The notes: generated by a model not told the origin, from the letters alone. A DNA stretch of 64,000 nucleotides from Dimorphilus gyrociliatus (GCA_904063045.1 CAJFCJ010000005.1:181310-245309), one strand, 5' to 3'. Positions 24,701 through 37,800 are shown, counted from the stretch's first letter. Translations and numbers: made by a program.

Positions 24701-27460
24701 TCGTTCTCATTAGAATACAACTATAAAATCCTTAATATATTATATAAATATAAATATATGTTTATACAGATAGTTTTCTGACAAATCAACTGGGAATATA
24801 CTGCAGTTTTACAGTCTTTCCTTATGGTTCCATCGTAATATTCATTCCATAAACAATTTAAACCAATCCTATAATTTACATTCCTCTCTAACAAGTTATG
24901 AAGACAAGTTTTTCTAATTGTTTCAATTGATTAATTATCGTTAATATTTTCTGAATAATTCTTTTACTTTGCTTCAAAGTTTTTATGAGAAAAAAGAGGG
25001 GAAATTATATCCAATGGAACGTCTTCGGATGAAATATATCTATTACCAACATTATCAGTCTTTTCTTTCATATCTGAATTATTGGGGAGAACGTACAAGT
25101 TGTAATGGAGTTCTTTTACGCGTTAAAAACTTACCAATATGAAATGTTAGTATCTCTGATTGATATTGTAATTGGAAATAATTTCTATTAGAAGAAGCTT
25201 TAGCTAGGATAATATCGCCAATGAAGATTATTTCTTCAGTAGAAGATATAGATAATGATGAATATTTTCTATTATTACATTCGAATAATGTAGATTTTAA
25301 ATCTCTTTTATAACTAGATCCAATTAGAGAGTAACACTTATTTTTAAAGATATATGAACTACTTGAACAGGGATTTGCTTTAATATGTTCAAAAAGAAAT
25401 AAGCTGCGTTACTCTTTTCGATTACTGTATATAGATTATCTTACTTTTCCTCATTTCAGACTCATTCCAGCAATGAATATGAACGTAAGGAAACTTCTTT
25501 ACTCCCACCTTTCCAAGAAACATATCTAAAGCAGAAATGGCGTTCAAATCATTAGTATAGTATTTTTTCCCGTTGCTATATAGAGAGTGAGAAATGTAGG
25601 CTGAACATAAAAATTTTCTTGAACACTGCTTCGTTATAGTAAAGTCTATTGTCCTCTCAGTTGAAGGTCTAGATTGTAATGTTCCATAACGATAGCCAAA
25701 CTTTTTACAAACCGCCTAAGTTATTAAAATTCCATTAAAAATAGATTATATAGAAAGAGACTAAAGACTTTTTAACCTTAACTCTATCATAAGAGAATTT
25801 ATAAGTAGATATTTTAAACCAAAACGCTCCTTTATAAGCTTCTAGAATACCATTAAGACTTTTAGGTTTTGTCTTTGCATTTTGCCATACGGTTGTATTC
25901 GTATTGATGTCGGATACTCTTAAAAATGGCGACCAATTACCGTTACCTTTTAAATGAATTAGATCTCCATTTCCGGTTGTAAAGAAACAAACAAAAAGAA
26001 ATAAATAAAGATTATTACCTACATTCGAACTGATAAATTCCAAACACCAATAAGATTTATTAAAGTTAAGTTTGCCGTTTGAATCAATTTCGGGTTCAAT
26101 AATCACTTCCGGTTCGTTACCATACAAAGGTGTAACGAATATCTTTTCCATATTAATTATCTTAGAATTCTTACAATAAACATATCGAAGTTTTTTAAAA
26201 GATCTTTCAACAGTGAAATATTTATTAATAAATTCAATTTCTCTATTCGACCAAAACTTTAATGAACTTTCTGAATATTATATATTAAACTATTGTTTAA
26301 ACGTATTATACAATTGTTAATTAGATTATATATAATGACTTTTTTTCAATAGAATTGGCATTGGTCCAAAACTTTTCGAATTAAAGTAGACGGTATTATC
26401 AGGGAATGAATCAAAGTTTGTTTGATTTTTAACAAAATTCGAATCAATCTTTAAAAATATATGAATACATTGAGTTCTTGCAGTTGATACGTCAAGTCTA
26501 TTTGTCCATTCAAATTGCGCTAATTCCTTTGCTTCTATAGTTATATTACTAAAACGTTGACTTATGTAGAAAATAGTTTGACCTTTGTCTTTAAAATATT
26601 TATAATCTCTTCCAGTATAGCATTGGTTACCATGACAAACTCTATCGGATGTTTTAAACAGACGTTGCCCCTGACATAATCTATAATTTTTACCATCCTT
26701 TCGTGCATACATCAAATTATTCCGGTTCTTTAAACCTTGATAAAACGTAAATACGTCTGTTGATTAATAAAAAAACATAATAAAAGAAATAATTAAATTA
26801 ATCAATTTATTGTTTTTTTACATGGTTTTGATGGTTCAAAACAGGCAATTTGATAAGTTGTCCTAATAGACTCTCCAAATTTACATGAAGATAACTTTAT
26901 TCTATAGAATATGATATGAAAATTATAACAAAGATATAGATAAAACTTGAACAGAACACAAAATTCAAATATTTACATTTTACATCCATTTTTATCGCAT
27001 TTGCTATAAGCTATATGTTTTTCTTTTGGAGAGAAATTCAAAATTTATATTCAATCGGTTTGAACGGAAGAAAATTTATTCAAAATTCAATTCTTACTGT
27101 AATAACTAACTACTGTATAAATATTTGCGTTTAGACTATCTTTATGCCAATCCGTACATAGATCATAATAGAAATATCTATTATAAATGAAATGACTAAG
27201 ATCGTAAATAAGATAATACGATTCATCATCAATTTGAATAGTTGGAAAATAGATGCCAAATTCAGATTTATCCCTATATCCTGCAAATTTTATATACTTT
27301 CCATTCAATTCAAATGATTTACTAGATAAAAGAGGTAGATTGTCAATTGGTATTGAAAAAATAGAAGAAAAGAATTCAACTTGTATTGTCTTTCGTTACA
27401 TTCTTGACAATTGTTCATTTCCAATACATTGGCAATTAATAATAAAATAATAATTATCAT
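21796..27460 (-). CDS. Receptor gene 2: SRCR-like, LDLa x6, LRR, 7TM GPCR
   Basis: Tandem paralogue of receptor gene 1 with the same order of parts. It starts at ATG 27460 with a signal peptide (MIIIILLLIANVLEMNNCQE); a phase-2 intron follows at the same place as in gene 1. SRCR-like segments include FWFKISTYKFSYDRV then AVCKKFGYRYGTL (about 25700-25810). Six LDLa modules lie at 23520-24620, then an LRR N-cap (CPKYCKC), LRRs and helix 1 (GIFFWALSFFGNIFVLIL). The exon ending at 22369 joins the one starting at 22313, giving an extracellular loop with Cys. The last exon (about 21961-21796) has WIAIILLPINSILNPIIY, an intact NPxxY, then a short basic tail. The helix 3 end reads SLNRCL rather than ERW/DRY. 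One intron border before helix 7 is unresolved. Probable relaxin-receptor-like surface receptor. Confidence 0.75.
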
Positions 27461-28933
27461 CCCTATAGATAAGGAACTATTGAAAATATTCCAAAAATTT
27501 CTCTTTGTTTGAATGATTTGAATGAAAATATGACCAAAAAAAAAAATTTCATATATTTTTAATTTATTAAAACAAAATGGCGCAAACATTAAAATAATTC
27601 GAATATTTTTAAGTGTCTTTCTTCTTAATTAAACGTTGAATATATAAATTACTAGAAATGATATACAATGAATAATCGTTAAAAATTCAATCTTCTTCAT
27701 TAATTAGACATTCCGTTCTATTGATTACTTCGGAAAATAGTCGTATACACTCTTAGTTTTTTTAGTTAATTTATAAGGTTTCAATCTCTGCCTACAGAGA
27801 TATTTCAATTAAACTTTTACTCGAAACTTAAAATATAGTAGCCGGTGTTTATTGGCTTCAGAGAGAGAGAGAGAGATATTAAAGAGTAAACCCTTGTAAT
27901 ACAACCATACCAAACTCTTCTCCTCTATGTAAAGGTCTATAGACTACCTCTTTATTCTACATAGGCTAAATAGGTAAAAAAAAAAGAGGCTTTAACAGAA
28001 TATCTTTCAACAGTTACTGTTGAGTCAACGTTTAAATAGTACTTTTCAATGAATTTGAAAAGTTTTCTTTCCAAGAACGACTTTATTAAACGAACGATGT
28101 AAATAAGTATTCTTTTTCAGAATTGGTAGACTTCCGGTTATTTGACACCATTATAATACTGTATGTAGTACTATTAATAAACTCAAGGATTAATTAGTAT
28201 ATATATATATAGCTTTCGGTGTTCCATTTTAAAACCAAGCCCTGATATCCTAATCTGTTTACATAAAAAGAAGGCAGTAAGATAAGGTTAACAAAAATAA
28301 CCCAAAATTAAGCCTAGCAATGGAATTAAGAACGAATTTAAACGTATAATAAAAGAAAAATGTTTCGTTGAATAGAATCTATACAAAAGTTTCTTTTCGC
28401 AACTAAGATTCTCTAAAGAGAGGGAGGCTATTATTATATTCAACAATCAACAGAATAACACAATAGGCCTAGATCTAAATTATATCCAAATATATATACT
28501 GTTTATATATACTGTATAATCGCTAAAATTCCATAAATATTTTTTTTTCAAATACTTACTCTCTCTCTCTCTCTCTCTCCCTTTCTCATTCTCTCCTTCT
28601 CTCTCTCTCTCTCTCTCTCTTTAAAAAGAAGTATAAAGTTAAAAAATAAACTTTTTGCTCTATTTCTATAAATATTTTAAATAAATTTACTTGACCTGAA
28701 AAGAGAAATAAAAAAAAGAAAGAAGAATCACCACAAAGTATACAAATCAGAAAAAAAACACTCTTGACACTCTTAATTAAATAGAGAAAGAAAAGTAGTT
28801 GATAGTATAGGTGGCGTTGGTGTTGTTTTCTATTTTTTTCTCACTTTTTTTTCCATTTCTACCTTGTTATAATAAATAGCAAAAGTCTGGTTTTTAAATA
28901 GGAATATTTCGCAATTAATGAAAGATATTCGCT
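27461..28933. other. Intergenic with microsatellites
   Basis: Shared 5' region of receptor gene 2 (minus) and the ZYG11-like gene (plus). A CT microsatellite lies at 28558-28620, with a shorter GA run near 27860. No exon was recognised. Confidence 0.5.
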
Positions 28934-30831
28934 ATGGATAGTTTAAAGGAATTGGTATTTAAATATCTATTAAAAAACTATCATATTCTATTAAGAGAGA
29001 AGAAATGTACTTTAAATTCAATACTGGAGGAATTAATTGAACGTTTGGATGATTATTTCTATGGAATACCTGAAGATTTATTCAAATTTCTTAAAAATGG
29101 TCAAAACTCTATTAAAAGGATAAATATACACGGAAATCGAATTACTAATCCTCAAACTTTATCGTTTCTAAAGGATTATCAATTAAATAGTGTGATTATT
29201 ACTCAAATGAATGTAATTTCGTTAAGCAATTGGATTGAATACTTGAATATTGATTACTTGGAAGAGTTATCATTAAAGAAATGTAAAATATATAAGAATA
29301 TACCAAATAATATTGAAATATTCTTTAAAACTGCACCAAAGAGATTTAACGATTTCGCTAATATAGAAAATGAAATTGGTCATATTTTTCCGTTATTCAC
29401 CAATTTAAAATCATTGAATTTATCATCAACTGCAATAGATAATGAATTTTTATATTTTATATCAAATAATATAGAAACTATCGAAGATTTAAACATTTCA
29501 AATACTTTAATAACCAATTTAACACCAATTGAAAATATGAGAAGATTAAAAATATTGGATTGTTCGTCTTGTTTAAATTCATCTATACAACAAACATATT
29601 CAATTCTCTTGAAGATGAAAGATCTTATCTGGATTGATTTATCGTTAAATTTTAAAGAAATTCATAATTATCAAATTATTGAAGATTTATTAACGAATGG
29701 CAATTGGCAATCTATAAAAACTATCTTACTAGGTCGTCTTCAAAACTTGTCTGTAGATATTTTAAGGTTGTAGACTATAGGCTTGGAATAGAATAAATAT
29801 GATATATATTACGGTCAATGACCTTTATCAACTCATTTCTTTTTATTGTTTCCAGAGAATTTCTCTCCAGACACAATGGTATAGAAACTTTTGTCGTTAA
29901 CATTGAAAATGGACAGTTTGTTAGCGATGACAAGCATACGTTTATTAATTTATCAACACAAAACTATCAGGTACTTTTAAACAACAATATCGTTTATATA
30001 GGATAAATATTTTAATATGCAAATTAGATTGAAGAAAATAGCGAAGACAAGGTGAATAACCTTTTAAAGATCTACTATAAGTCGGTGAAAAATAAGGAAT
30101 ATATCCATCGTTTAATCGAATATTGGGGTTCAACTTTTGATAGAATTCTTCTAAACACCAATGAAATAGACGTAATAAACGTAAGCCTATAAAAAAAATT
30201 AAATGTTCAATTCAGTTGAACGATGAATAATATTTCCTCTCTCTTCTCTTCTTTTTAAGATATTTATCGATTATATCGAAGATTTTAAATATAACGAATT
30301 GAATTGTCAAAAGAATATCAACACTTTTTGGGAAATTTTAAAGATTCTTTATTCAATTCCAATTAATTGTTTAACATTTGAAATTCAATGTAAAATTTTC
30401 ACTTTTTGCTATAAATTCTTTATAGAGATGAAAGGAAATTTTCAAAAATATCCATCTTTTCAACTTTTATTGTTTATCTTAAAGAAATATCAAAAATGCG
30501 ATTATTTGGTTAAAGATAAATTCTATTTAACAATTGGATTATTTGAAGTTTTACTTTGGAAAGGTGAAAATTGCCAACAAAAAGCCATTGAGATACTTGA
30601 AGAAATCTTAAGAAACTATTACATATTAAAGGTAAAAGATCTATTCTAGGGAATAAGATATTCCTTTACTTAATCCTTATTTAACAGTTGCCAGAGAATT
30701 TTGAAAAGGAAGATGTTAATCTTGAACAAACACGCTTCAATTTTGAAGAGAGAGAAAATATTGGATATCAAAAGAAAACAAAGAAGAAGAAGAGTAAACG
30801 GTTTAGAAGTATTTTTTCATTAAGTAAATAA
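28934..30831 (+). CDS. ZYG11-like LRR plus helical-repeat protein (538 aa, 5 exons)
   Basis: Exons 28934-29766, 29856-29970, 30028-30180, 30260-30631 and 30688-30831 join with matching phases into 539 codons including the stop. ZYG11 and ZER1 proteins are substrate receptors of Cullin-2 RING ubiquitin ligases. The plan here agrees: a short N-terminal helical part, RNI-type LRRs (LKSLNLSSTAIDNEFLYFI and following, about residues 60-290), a linker resembling ZYG11 (REFLSRHNGIETFVV), then a helical region that could be armadillo-like (about 360-490) and a Lys/Arg-rich tail. The region is shorter than in vertebrate ZYG11 (about 750 residues). The N-terminal SLKELVFKYL lacks the usual BC-box Cys. 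Family assignment rests on plan and resemblance, without a search. Confidence 0.6.
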
Positions 30832-31962
30832 ATGTATCAAAAGACAAACTCTGCAAGAGTTTACGGTCCACGGGCTGTTAATTCCATTTATAATTACTAC
30901 TACTACTACTAATACCATTGACTGAAGGTTTCTATTTATCTGTTTTTAATAACAAAACTATTTTGAATACATGACTATTTAATTCACTTTTGCGTTACTA
31001 AAGATAAAACTCGGGATCTTTAATGAGAAAAAAGATGACTCCTACTATAGAGATCTTTTTGTTCTCTTCTTTGTACCTGAAACAATACTTATAACAAACG
31101 CTCTGATGTTTAATGCATCGATAGAAGCTTCTCGAAAGGGAGCGAAACTCACTTCATCAGCAAACGTCAAAGAAGATAATAAAGATCGAAACGAGTCTAT
31201 TATGCTTATATTAATTTCAACCTACTATGCATTATGTTCAATACCAAATGCGATGCTATTTATATATACTTAAGATATAATTTACCAAATCCAACAATGG
31301 AGTATGCTAGTTTTTTAAAGAGAATGGCTCTACTCGCAGAACATTTCCTCAAAACGAATGAGTAACGATAGTTTGTCACAAAACAGTTTGTCTAGCTAAT
31401 TACGTTTGAATGATTCGTACCCAGGAAATTGTAATTACAAACTAATATAAATAGATACGTCATAACTTATTAAAGATAATTTCTGCACTAATACAAACGA
31501 AATTTGTTCCTTTGAATATTAGTTTTGTGAGTTGAGTACAGATAGATAGTTTCTTTAAGATACTCTATAGAATCACCGATTGAATTCTATCAATTTAGAG
31601 ACAAAGTGATTCAAAACTAAAAAAGAATTCAAATTTTCAAGGTTAACTATTTTAATGTTAATCTTATTGAATAGGATAAAAATACGAAACTGGAATTATT
31701 AAAACTGCTTGTGATTTACTGCAATAAAAAGTTTAACATTTCGTATTCAATTGACAAACAAAGGATACTAAATATAAAATCATTGTATTGAACACTTGTA
31801 AGACAATTAATGACAGTTGATTTTGAACTTTTTCAGTTTTTTATTTATATCGAAAAAGTATTGTGATTTGTTACTAATCGATTGTTAGCACTTGTTTTTA
31901 AATGAAAAATGATAAAGTCTAAAGAAATTCGTCATTCGCTTCTATTCTCTTGGTTTAGGACA
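30832..31962. other. Intergenic, no gene recognised
   Basis: AT-rich sequence with a short trinucleotide run (ACT)n near 30896-30910. No exon or RNA gene was seen. Confidence 0.4.
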
Positions 31963-32946
31963 ATGAAAAGTTATATTTTCATTATACTGATACTTCGTCT
32001 TAAATTATTTAATACAAAGATGTATAGATCGTGTATTCATGCTTTATTAGATAATGGGAATAGTACAGGAGTTTACGAAATTCAACCATTTAATTATGGA
32101 AATTACGCTAATATTTCGTGTTCTTTAATTGAAGAGAATGTTGTTTTAACTGAACTTGCGACTAATTCAAATCCGAATGAAGCTATTTTTAGTTCAGAGA
32201 TAGGTAAAAGCGTTAAAAAGAATTTCTCATATCCAAACTTGAATGAAACCGAAGTAATAGAATTAATGAAATATGGCGGAATTTGCTCTCAAAGTATGTA
32301 TTTCTATGGTATTGGAATAAATCAAGCTAGCCTTCATTTTAAATTCTCTGATGGAACTGTTTATCTGATGAATAAGCCTCGCGATGGCATATGTAAATGT
32401 ATAATAGCCGAAAATTGTTCCAGTAAAAAGAAGACTAGACGATGTATTGTAAAATATATCAACACAACTATTCCCATGATAAATATGACTGGAGAGTTAG
32501 CTGTCTCTTCCAAAAGATTACCTCTTACCAACGTAGAGTACGAAGATGTAGACGTTACTGGAAGATATATTTTCCATCATGTTAAACCACTTAGCTGCAA
32601 AGCTCCACTGAAAAGAAATTTTAAATCGATATTCAACTCACAGTGCAATCCAGATTATAATCTTTTGGAAGATAAGGATAAAGATACTTGTATTAAATTT
32701 TCCAATTCATTTGCATATTTGGAAATGTCATATAGTCAAGTGATTAATATTTATTCGCCAACAATTGAAAATTTAAGTATAAAAGTGTATACAAAGCTGA
32801 AAAGTGGTCGTTTAGCAGTTTGTTTATTAAGTAAAGATAATACTTTTATATGTTTTGCAAAAGCAAGTGGCATATATATGCATATTCTAAATGTTAAAGA
32901 ACAAGATGTGATTATATGCGAAATCTCTTCATCAGTCTTTATATAA
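31963..32946 (+). CDS. Secreted protein with fibrinogen-like/CNTNAP-type domain
   Basis: Single-exon frame. I prefer the ATG at 31963 to the one at 31909 because it puts a hydrophobic signal (SYIFIILILRLKLF) at the N-terminus. The mature part begins SCIHALLDNGNSTGVYEI, which resembles the start of fibrinogen-like domains found in contactin-associated proteins and invertebrate relatives (SCKxLLDxGxxxSGxYxI). Further matches are GGICSQSMYFYG, a CKC motif and the region before LPLTNVEYEDVD. The C-terminal third (about residues 195-327) looks like a divergent discoidin half. There are many N-glycosylation sequons. Likely secreted; ligand unknown. It sits in a run of lectin-like genes. Confidence 0.55.
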   Translation: MKSYIFIILILRLKLFNTKMYRSCIHALLDNGNSTGVYEIQPFNYGNYANISCSLIEENVVLTELATNSNPNEAIFSSEIGKSVKKNFSYPNLNETEVIELMKYGGICSQSMYFYGIGINQASLHFKFSDGTVYLMNKPRDGICKCIIAENCSSKKKTRRCIVKYINTTIPMINMTGELAVSSKRLPLTNVEYEDVDVTGRYIFHHVKPLSCKAPLKRNFKSIFNSQCNPDYNLLEDKDKDTCIKFSNSFAYLEMSYSQVINIYSPTIENLSIKVYTKLKSGRLAVCLLSKDNTFICFAKASGIYMHILNVKEQDVIICEISSSVFI

Positions 32947-32951
32947 AGATA

Positions 32952-32968
32952 TTAGGGTTAGGGTTAGG
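32952..32968 (+). repeat. Interstitial telomere-type repeat
   Basis: TTAGGGTTAGGGTTAGG lies 6 bp after the stop codon of the preceding gene and is followed by AGAAAAC. It is nearly three units of the animal telomere hexamer, far from any visible chromosome end. Confidence 0.8.
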
Positions 32969-33314
32969 AGAAAACAGAAGGAAAATCATTGATTAATGAA
33001 ACGATATAACAATCATCTAAATGGGATTTTTGTTATTAATATCGCCTATATGTTATAAGTGTTACTTGTTAATTAACTGATTGACGAAAGACGTTTCGGT
33101 TCATTATTAATAATTAATTAGCTAATCTACTAAGCCTATACCCTAATTGCTATCAACTTACTTCATATCTGTTTGTTATACAATTGATTAATTAATAAAA
33201 AGAAGAATAATTGATGACTCAGCATTTTTTTTTCAATTGTAAAATCTCTTCGTCTTTTTTAGAACAAACATATTGTTCATAATTATTCTTTTTGTTTTTG
33301 TATTTTTAAGAAAC

Positions 33315-33386
33315 GACTCCGTGGCGCAACGGTAGCGCGTCTGACTCCAGATCAGAAGGTTGCGTGTTCAAATCACGTCGGGGTCA
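33315..33386 (+). tRNA. tRNA-Trp (anticodon CCA)
   Basis: A 72-nt cloverleaf without intron. The acceptor stem is GACTCCG with CGGGGTC and discriminator A. The D arm contains TGGCGCAACGGTAGCGCG, the anticodon loop is CTCCAGA with CCA, and the T arm contains GTTCAAATC. It is followed by a T-rich stretch at 33399-33412 fitting a Pol III terminator. An inverted second gene lies at 41794-41865. Confidence 0.95.
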
Positions 33387-33524
33387 AGTTCAATCTTTTG
33401 TTCTTTTTTTTTTTATAGGCCTATTTTATTATTAGACGCGTATAAAATTCATGGAAATTATGCATTATTGCTGTTTTTATGAATATATATATATATATAT
33501 ATATATTATTTATATTTTGTTTCT

Positions 33525-34007
33525 TTAATACTTACTACAATCAGTAATCTTCTCGTAATAATTAAAATTTGAATCATTTACAAAGTTAATAGGTCTCGTG
33601 TGTCTATTTTCGTTGTTCAAGTAGCAATGACCCAATATTTTTTGATAATCAATTGACCTTTAACACGATTCATTACAGAATAAATAGATAAAGAGAAAAA
33701 GAAAAGGTACAAAATCTACCTGCAATTTGGGTAAATTTTACAAAGATTTTTACAATCTTCTAGCGAAAGTTCACCGTGTTGCGCTCCATTGAATTCTGTT
33801 GCATATATAGTACTAGCAGCCATGGCCTTATTGATAAATTCTTCATAAGAAATACAAGCTGAAAAATTTTGTGAACAGAGTTCAAAAAAAATGAATAATT
33901 AGAAGAAAATATTCAAAAGTAAAACAACCTGTTTGTTGAGCTTGTATTAAGAATAATTGTTGTATAAAGTATATAAACGCATAACGAGTTTGAATAAAAT
34001 TGAACAT
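33525..34007 (-). CDS. Small secreted PAN/apple-domain protein (116 aa, 3 exons)
   Basis: Each exon is short. Exons 34007-33929, 33858-33720 and 33657-33525 have clean GT/AG borders and sum to 117 codons. The first encodes a likely signal peptide (YAFIYFIQQLFLIQAQQT). The second reads AMAASTIYATEFNGAQHGEL, then SLEDCKNLCKIYPNC, the C-x3-C-x5-C spacing of a PAN/apple module. The third adds a Cys (LGHCYLNNE) and ends DCSKY-stop. The stop overlaps a good 5' splice site (GTAAGT), so a further exon is possible. PAN modules bind proteins or sugars; partner unknown. Confidence 0.6.
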
Positions 34008-34289
34008 AGTGTACTGAAAATGATCTCTTCTTCTTTCTGCCTCTCTCTCTCTCTTCAACTGACTATGTTCATAGGCATCTCATATAAGATAATTACTGCA
34101 TATTTAATGAGTTGTAATAATTTCCAAAGTCAACACGCTGTATAAATTTTATTTTGTATTGAGAATGTTTTTATTAAATTATCATAGATAAACATTAAGG
34201 AATAAGAAACTTAGGCTTAATTATTCTATTTTAAATATGTTAATGACTTCCCTTTTTCTTCTGCGATGAGGTAAATTATGAAATTTTTG

Positions 34290-34330
34290 ATACGAAACTG
34301 ACTTCAGATCAGAAGGTTGCGTGTTCAAAT
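34290..34330 (+). pseudogene. tRNA-Trp fragment
   Basis: CTGACTTCAGATCAGAAGGT and the following GCGTGTTCAAAT match the anticodon arm through the T arm of tRNA-Trp at 33315. One change turns the anticodon CCA into TCA. The acceptor and D arms are missing, so it is not functional. Confidence 0.8.
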
Positions 34331-34898
34331 TATTCTTTACAGAAGGAAAGAGACTAGACGGTAAGGACGGAAGTCTGAAAGAGAGAGAGAGAGAGAAACT
34401 TAAAAATAACACTTGTATGCTATGCGTAGGTGTTGTGATAGTCTAATAATTCCATTTGAGATCAATGAAATATAGGTTGTTTAAATTGAATTAGATTTTT
34501 TAATAAAACATAAAACAATATGCAAAACAAACTATCTCTTTTCTATTTTTCTATGCTTCTTCCTATTCAAATACAAGTTCTTTATTATAGTTTCATCTTT
34601 TAATTCAAAGCAATAAGCTATTTATTAATAGAACGATTAGTTTCATTGTCTTGGAGAAGCGGCTTCTACAAAGTATCTTTTCTCTTGTAGATTTTATCTA
34701 AACGATTTAAACAATGCATTAGTCGCTTGAATATTGGTACTAAATATCATAAAGAAACAATGTAATGTACAAAAAGAGAAAGTCAACATTTCAAAAGTCA
34801 ATGTTTGTTCGCTTGAATACAATGAAAAACATGATGAATATACTATTACGTTTTTAACAGCATTTACGACGTATTGGTTTAAAAGTTTTCGCCATACA
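34331..34898. other. Intergenic upstream of lectin gene 1
   Basis: AT-rich sequence with a GA run at 34379-34398. The open frame at 34734-34982 only overlaps the signal-peptide exon in another frame. No other feature was seen. Confidence 0.4.
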
Positions 34899-37800
34899 AT
34901 GATCTACTTTTATAATTATTTGATAAAAATACTCGTTAGTTTCATTTCCATAAGAATAATAGGTAAGTTAATTAACTATTAATAATTATACAAATTACAG
35001 GTAAAAAATTTTTCAATAATTTTCAAATATATGTTCAGGATTTGAACATATTTGGTTTGGGTGTTTAACACTTAATTTTAACCTTTATATTAACCCTATT
35101 TTGCAATTAAAATCATAATTGTATTGTCTTTGATTTGCGAAAGGAAGAATATAAATATGTAAATCAATCTATTAAAGCAAAATCTTTTATTACTTTTAAT
35201 TATTCTATATGAAGAATAAAAGCTAATAGTTAAACCTACAAAATTCCTTCAATTAAGTTTCAATATCTTTTTCAGCAATGTGTACATTAGATACAGATTG
35301 TATTTACGATGGAAAATGTATTAATGGAACATGTAAATGCGATAATCCAATCTTGAAAGGTTCTTGTCATTTAGGTAAAAAGAAATTCATTAAAATTATT
35401 ATAAATTATTCAATATAATAAACAATATATAGGCTCAAAATATTTGATTATTCAAGAAGAATGTTCTATTGAAAGTTTAACCTACTTTAAGGCGTCTAAT
35501 TTGTCGGATTGCATTGAGAATTGTACTTCAAACGACAATTGTACAGCTGTTACTCTGCTTGTAAATTTTAATGTTCTTTTTTGTTTTTTAAAACAAATTT
35601 GCTCATTTCCTTTATCACCTCCCTCAAATTTGCCTGATAGAATATATACTGTTCTTTTTAAAGGTAGATAATAAGTTACTGTTCTAGTCGTTTATTATAT
35701 ATATATAGAAAACTTTGAAAATTTATTCTAGATTCTGAACAATCGTTATGTGGACATGATGATTTGAGTACAACCCATATAAGGGAATGTATTGAATTTT
35801 TATGGAATAAGCATACACATTGCTCATCAAATGGATTAGGATTGACAGACAATATGAATAAATGGTTGGGAAATATGACTGTATTTTCAATTAAAGAAGA
35901 AATGATTGAAATAAGTAAAAACTCAGTTCATTTTTCAAAAGTAAACTCTCAAACAGCCAGTAAAGAATTATATAGAAGTTTATGCTACGGAAATCTATCG
36001 CCTGGAAGATATAATATAGCTTTTGGAAAGAAAATACTTCATAATATGGTTTCTAGTTCGTCCTCAACAATTTACAACATTAATCATCTAGTCGACGGAG
36101 TTACTAATCCAAATGCTAATTTGGGCGGTTGTCTGCAATTGTTTAAATCAAATTTACCGACTCTATGGTTCGCTATCGATTTAAAAACAAATTATATTGT
36201 AAGAAGAGTAATTATCTATCCACAGAGTAAACAGATAGGTTAATTATATTATTAATATTTTCTTGCTATTCAATTATTTATGAATTCTAAATTTTTCATG
36301 TTTGAATAGGCGATCTAGAATTAAAAATTACTGTCTTAGAAAATGAACCTGTCGATAGTATCAATCCAAATCTAATTGATCCTTATCAAATCTGCACTCG
36401 AAACGTTACAATTTCATCGGATTCCGAAAGAAAAACTATTGATTGTCAAGCTAAACTTTTACCAGCAAGATATACAGTCTTTTTCACAGAATCTATTGAT
36501 AATCTAACAATATGCGAAGTGGAAATATTTACAAGTAAAAAAAGAATATATATAAAAAAAGAGAACATTATCTTTGCATTGAAATTTCTCTTTTTTTTTT
36601 GTAAATCTCGATTAAAAAATACAATTTAAATTTAATTTTCTAACAAATATTTAGGTGATTTAGCTTTGAATGGACAAACTTTTACATCTAGTGTAAAGAA
36701 TGAAGCTTACGGGGGTTTTGCCGTTCAAGACGCAACCAGTTCTATTGGCTTTAATTCAAGAGATCAAGCGGAAAATTGGTTTAGTGTACATATAGATGGA
36801 AAATATATTATCTATGGCCTAGATATATTTGGAATAGACTACAAAAAATTAAAAATATACGTAATTAATAGAAATTATCTATTGGATAAAGAGACAAACG
36901 ATTCGGAATTATGTAATAATTTTAAAAATGAAGGCTATTTCGAATATTTATTCTGTCAATGTAAAAATCATTTAATCGGCGAATTTATTGTAGCTAAATC
37001 AAAAGCGTATTTAAATATTAAAAATCTACAAATATGGGGATTATTTCAAAATGATTCAAGTATAAAAATAATTTGAATTTCAAGGTTAAATCTCTAACAA
37101 AATCTCTTTTCTTTTATATTCTTAAAGGTTTAGTTAATATTGCTTATAAAAAACCTACTTGGCAATCTTCAACATATATTTATTTCTTTTCAAAACCGTA
37201 TTACTCTTATTACGCAACAGATGGACAAAATAATGACAAGTTCTCCAGAACTTTGTTTTCTTTCAATCATCTGTGGTTTTGCGTTGATTTATTATTAATG
37301 TATAGAATTGATTATATTGGAATTCAAACAATCACTTCTAACAACTACAATAAAGTCTTTTCATACAAATTCAAGATTATAGAGAAAAAATCAAGAATAA
37401 ACGTTAATGAGAAACTTTTAAATTCGGATTGCTATACAAAAGATCAAGCTTCAACTGACGAAATTGGTGAAACAGTGGTATGGAATTGTTCATTTGCTAT
37501 TAAATACGGTCGATATATATATATAGATAGTTCAAGTCAAATTATAATTAATGAATTATACGCTTATGGCAAACAACTAGAGGAAAATTTACAAGTTTTA
37601 TCAAAAGTTTCAACTGTTGATGTTACTTCTAACAAACAATATCACAGTTATCAACATTCGCCATTAAAGATTATTGACGGCAATTTCAATAACATAATTC
37701 CTACTGAATCGTGTACTCTTCTAACGGCGAATGGAGAAAAAATTTTAAAGGTAAATCTCGATAATAAATATCACGTGACTCAAATAGTTATTCAACCTTT

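Noticed and set aside
28558-28620. CT microsatellite as a possible regulatory repeat
   Set aside because: Simple repeats of this kind occur at several places (27860, 34379, 60840) without relation to genes.
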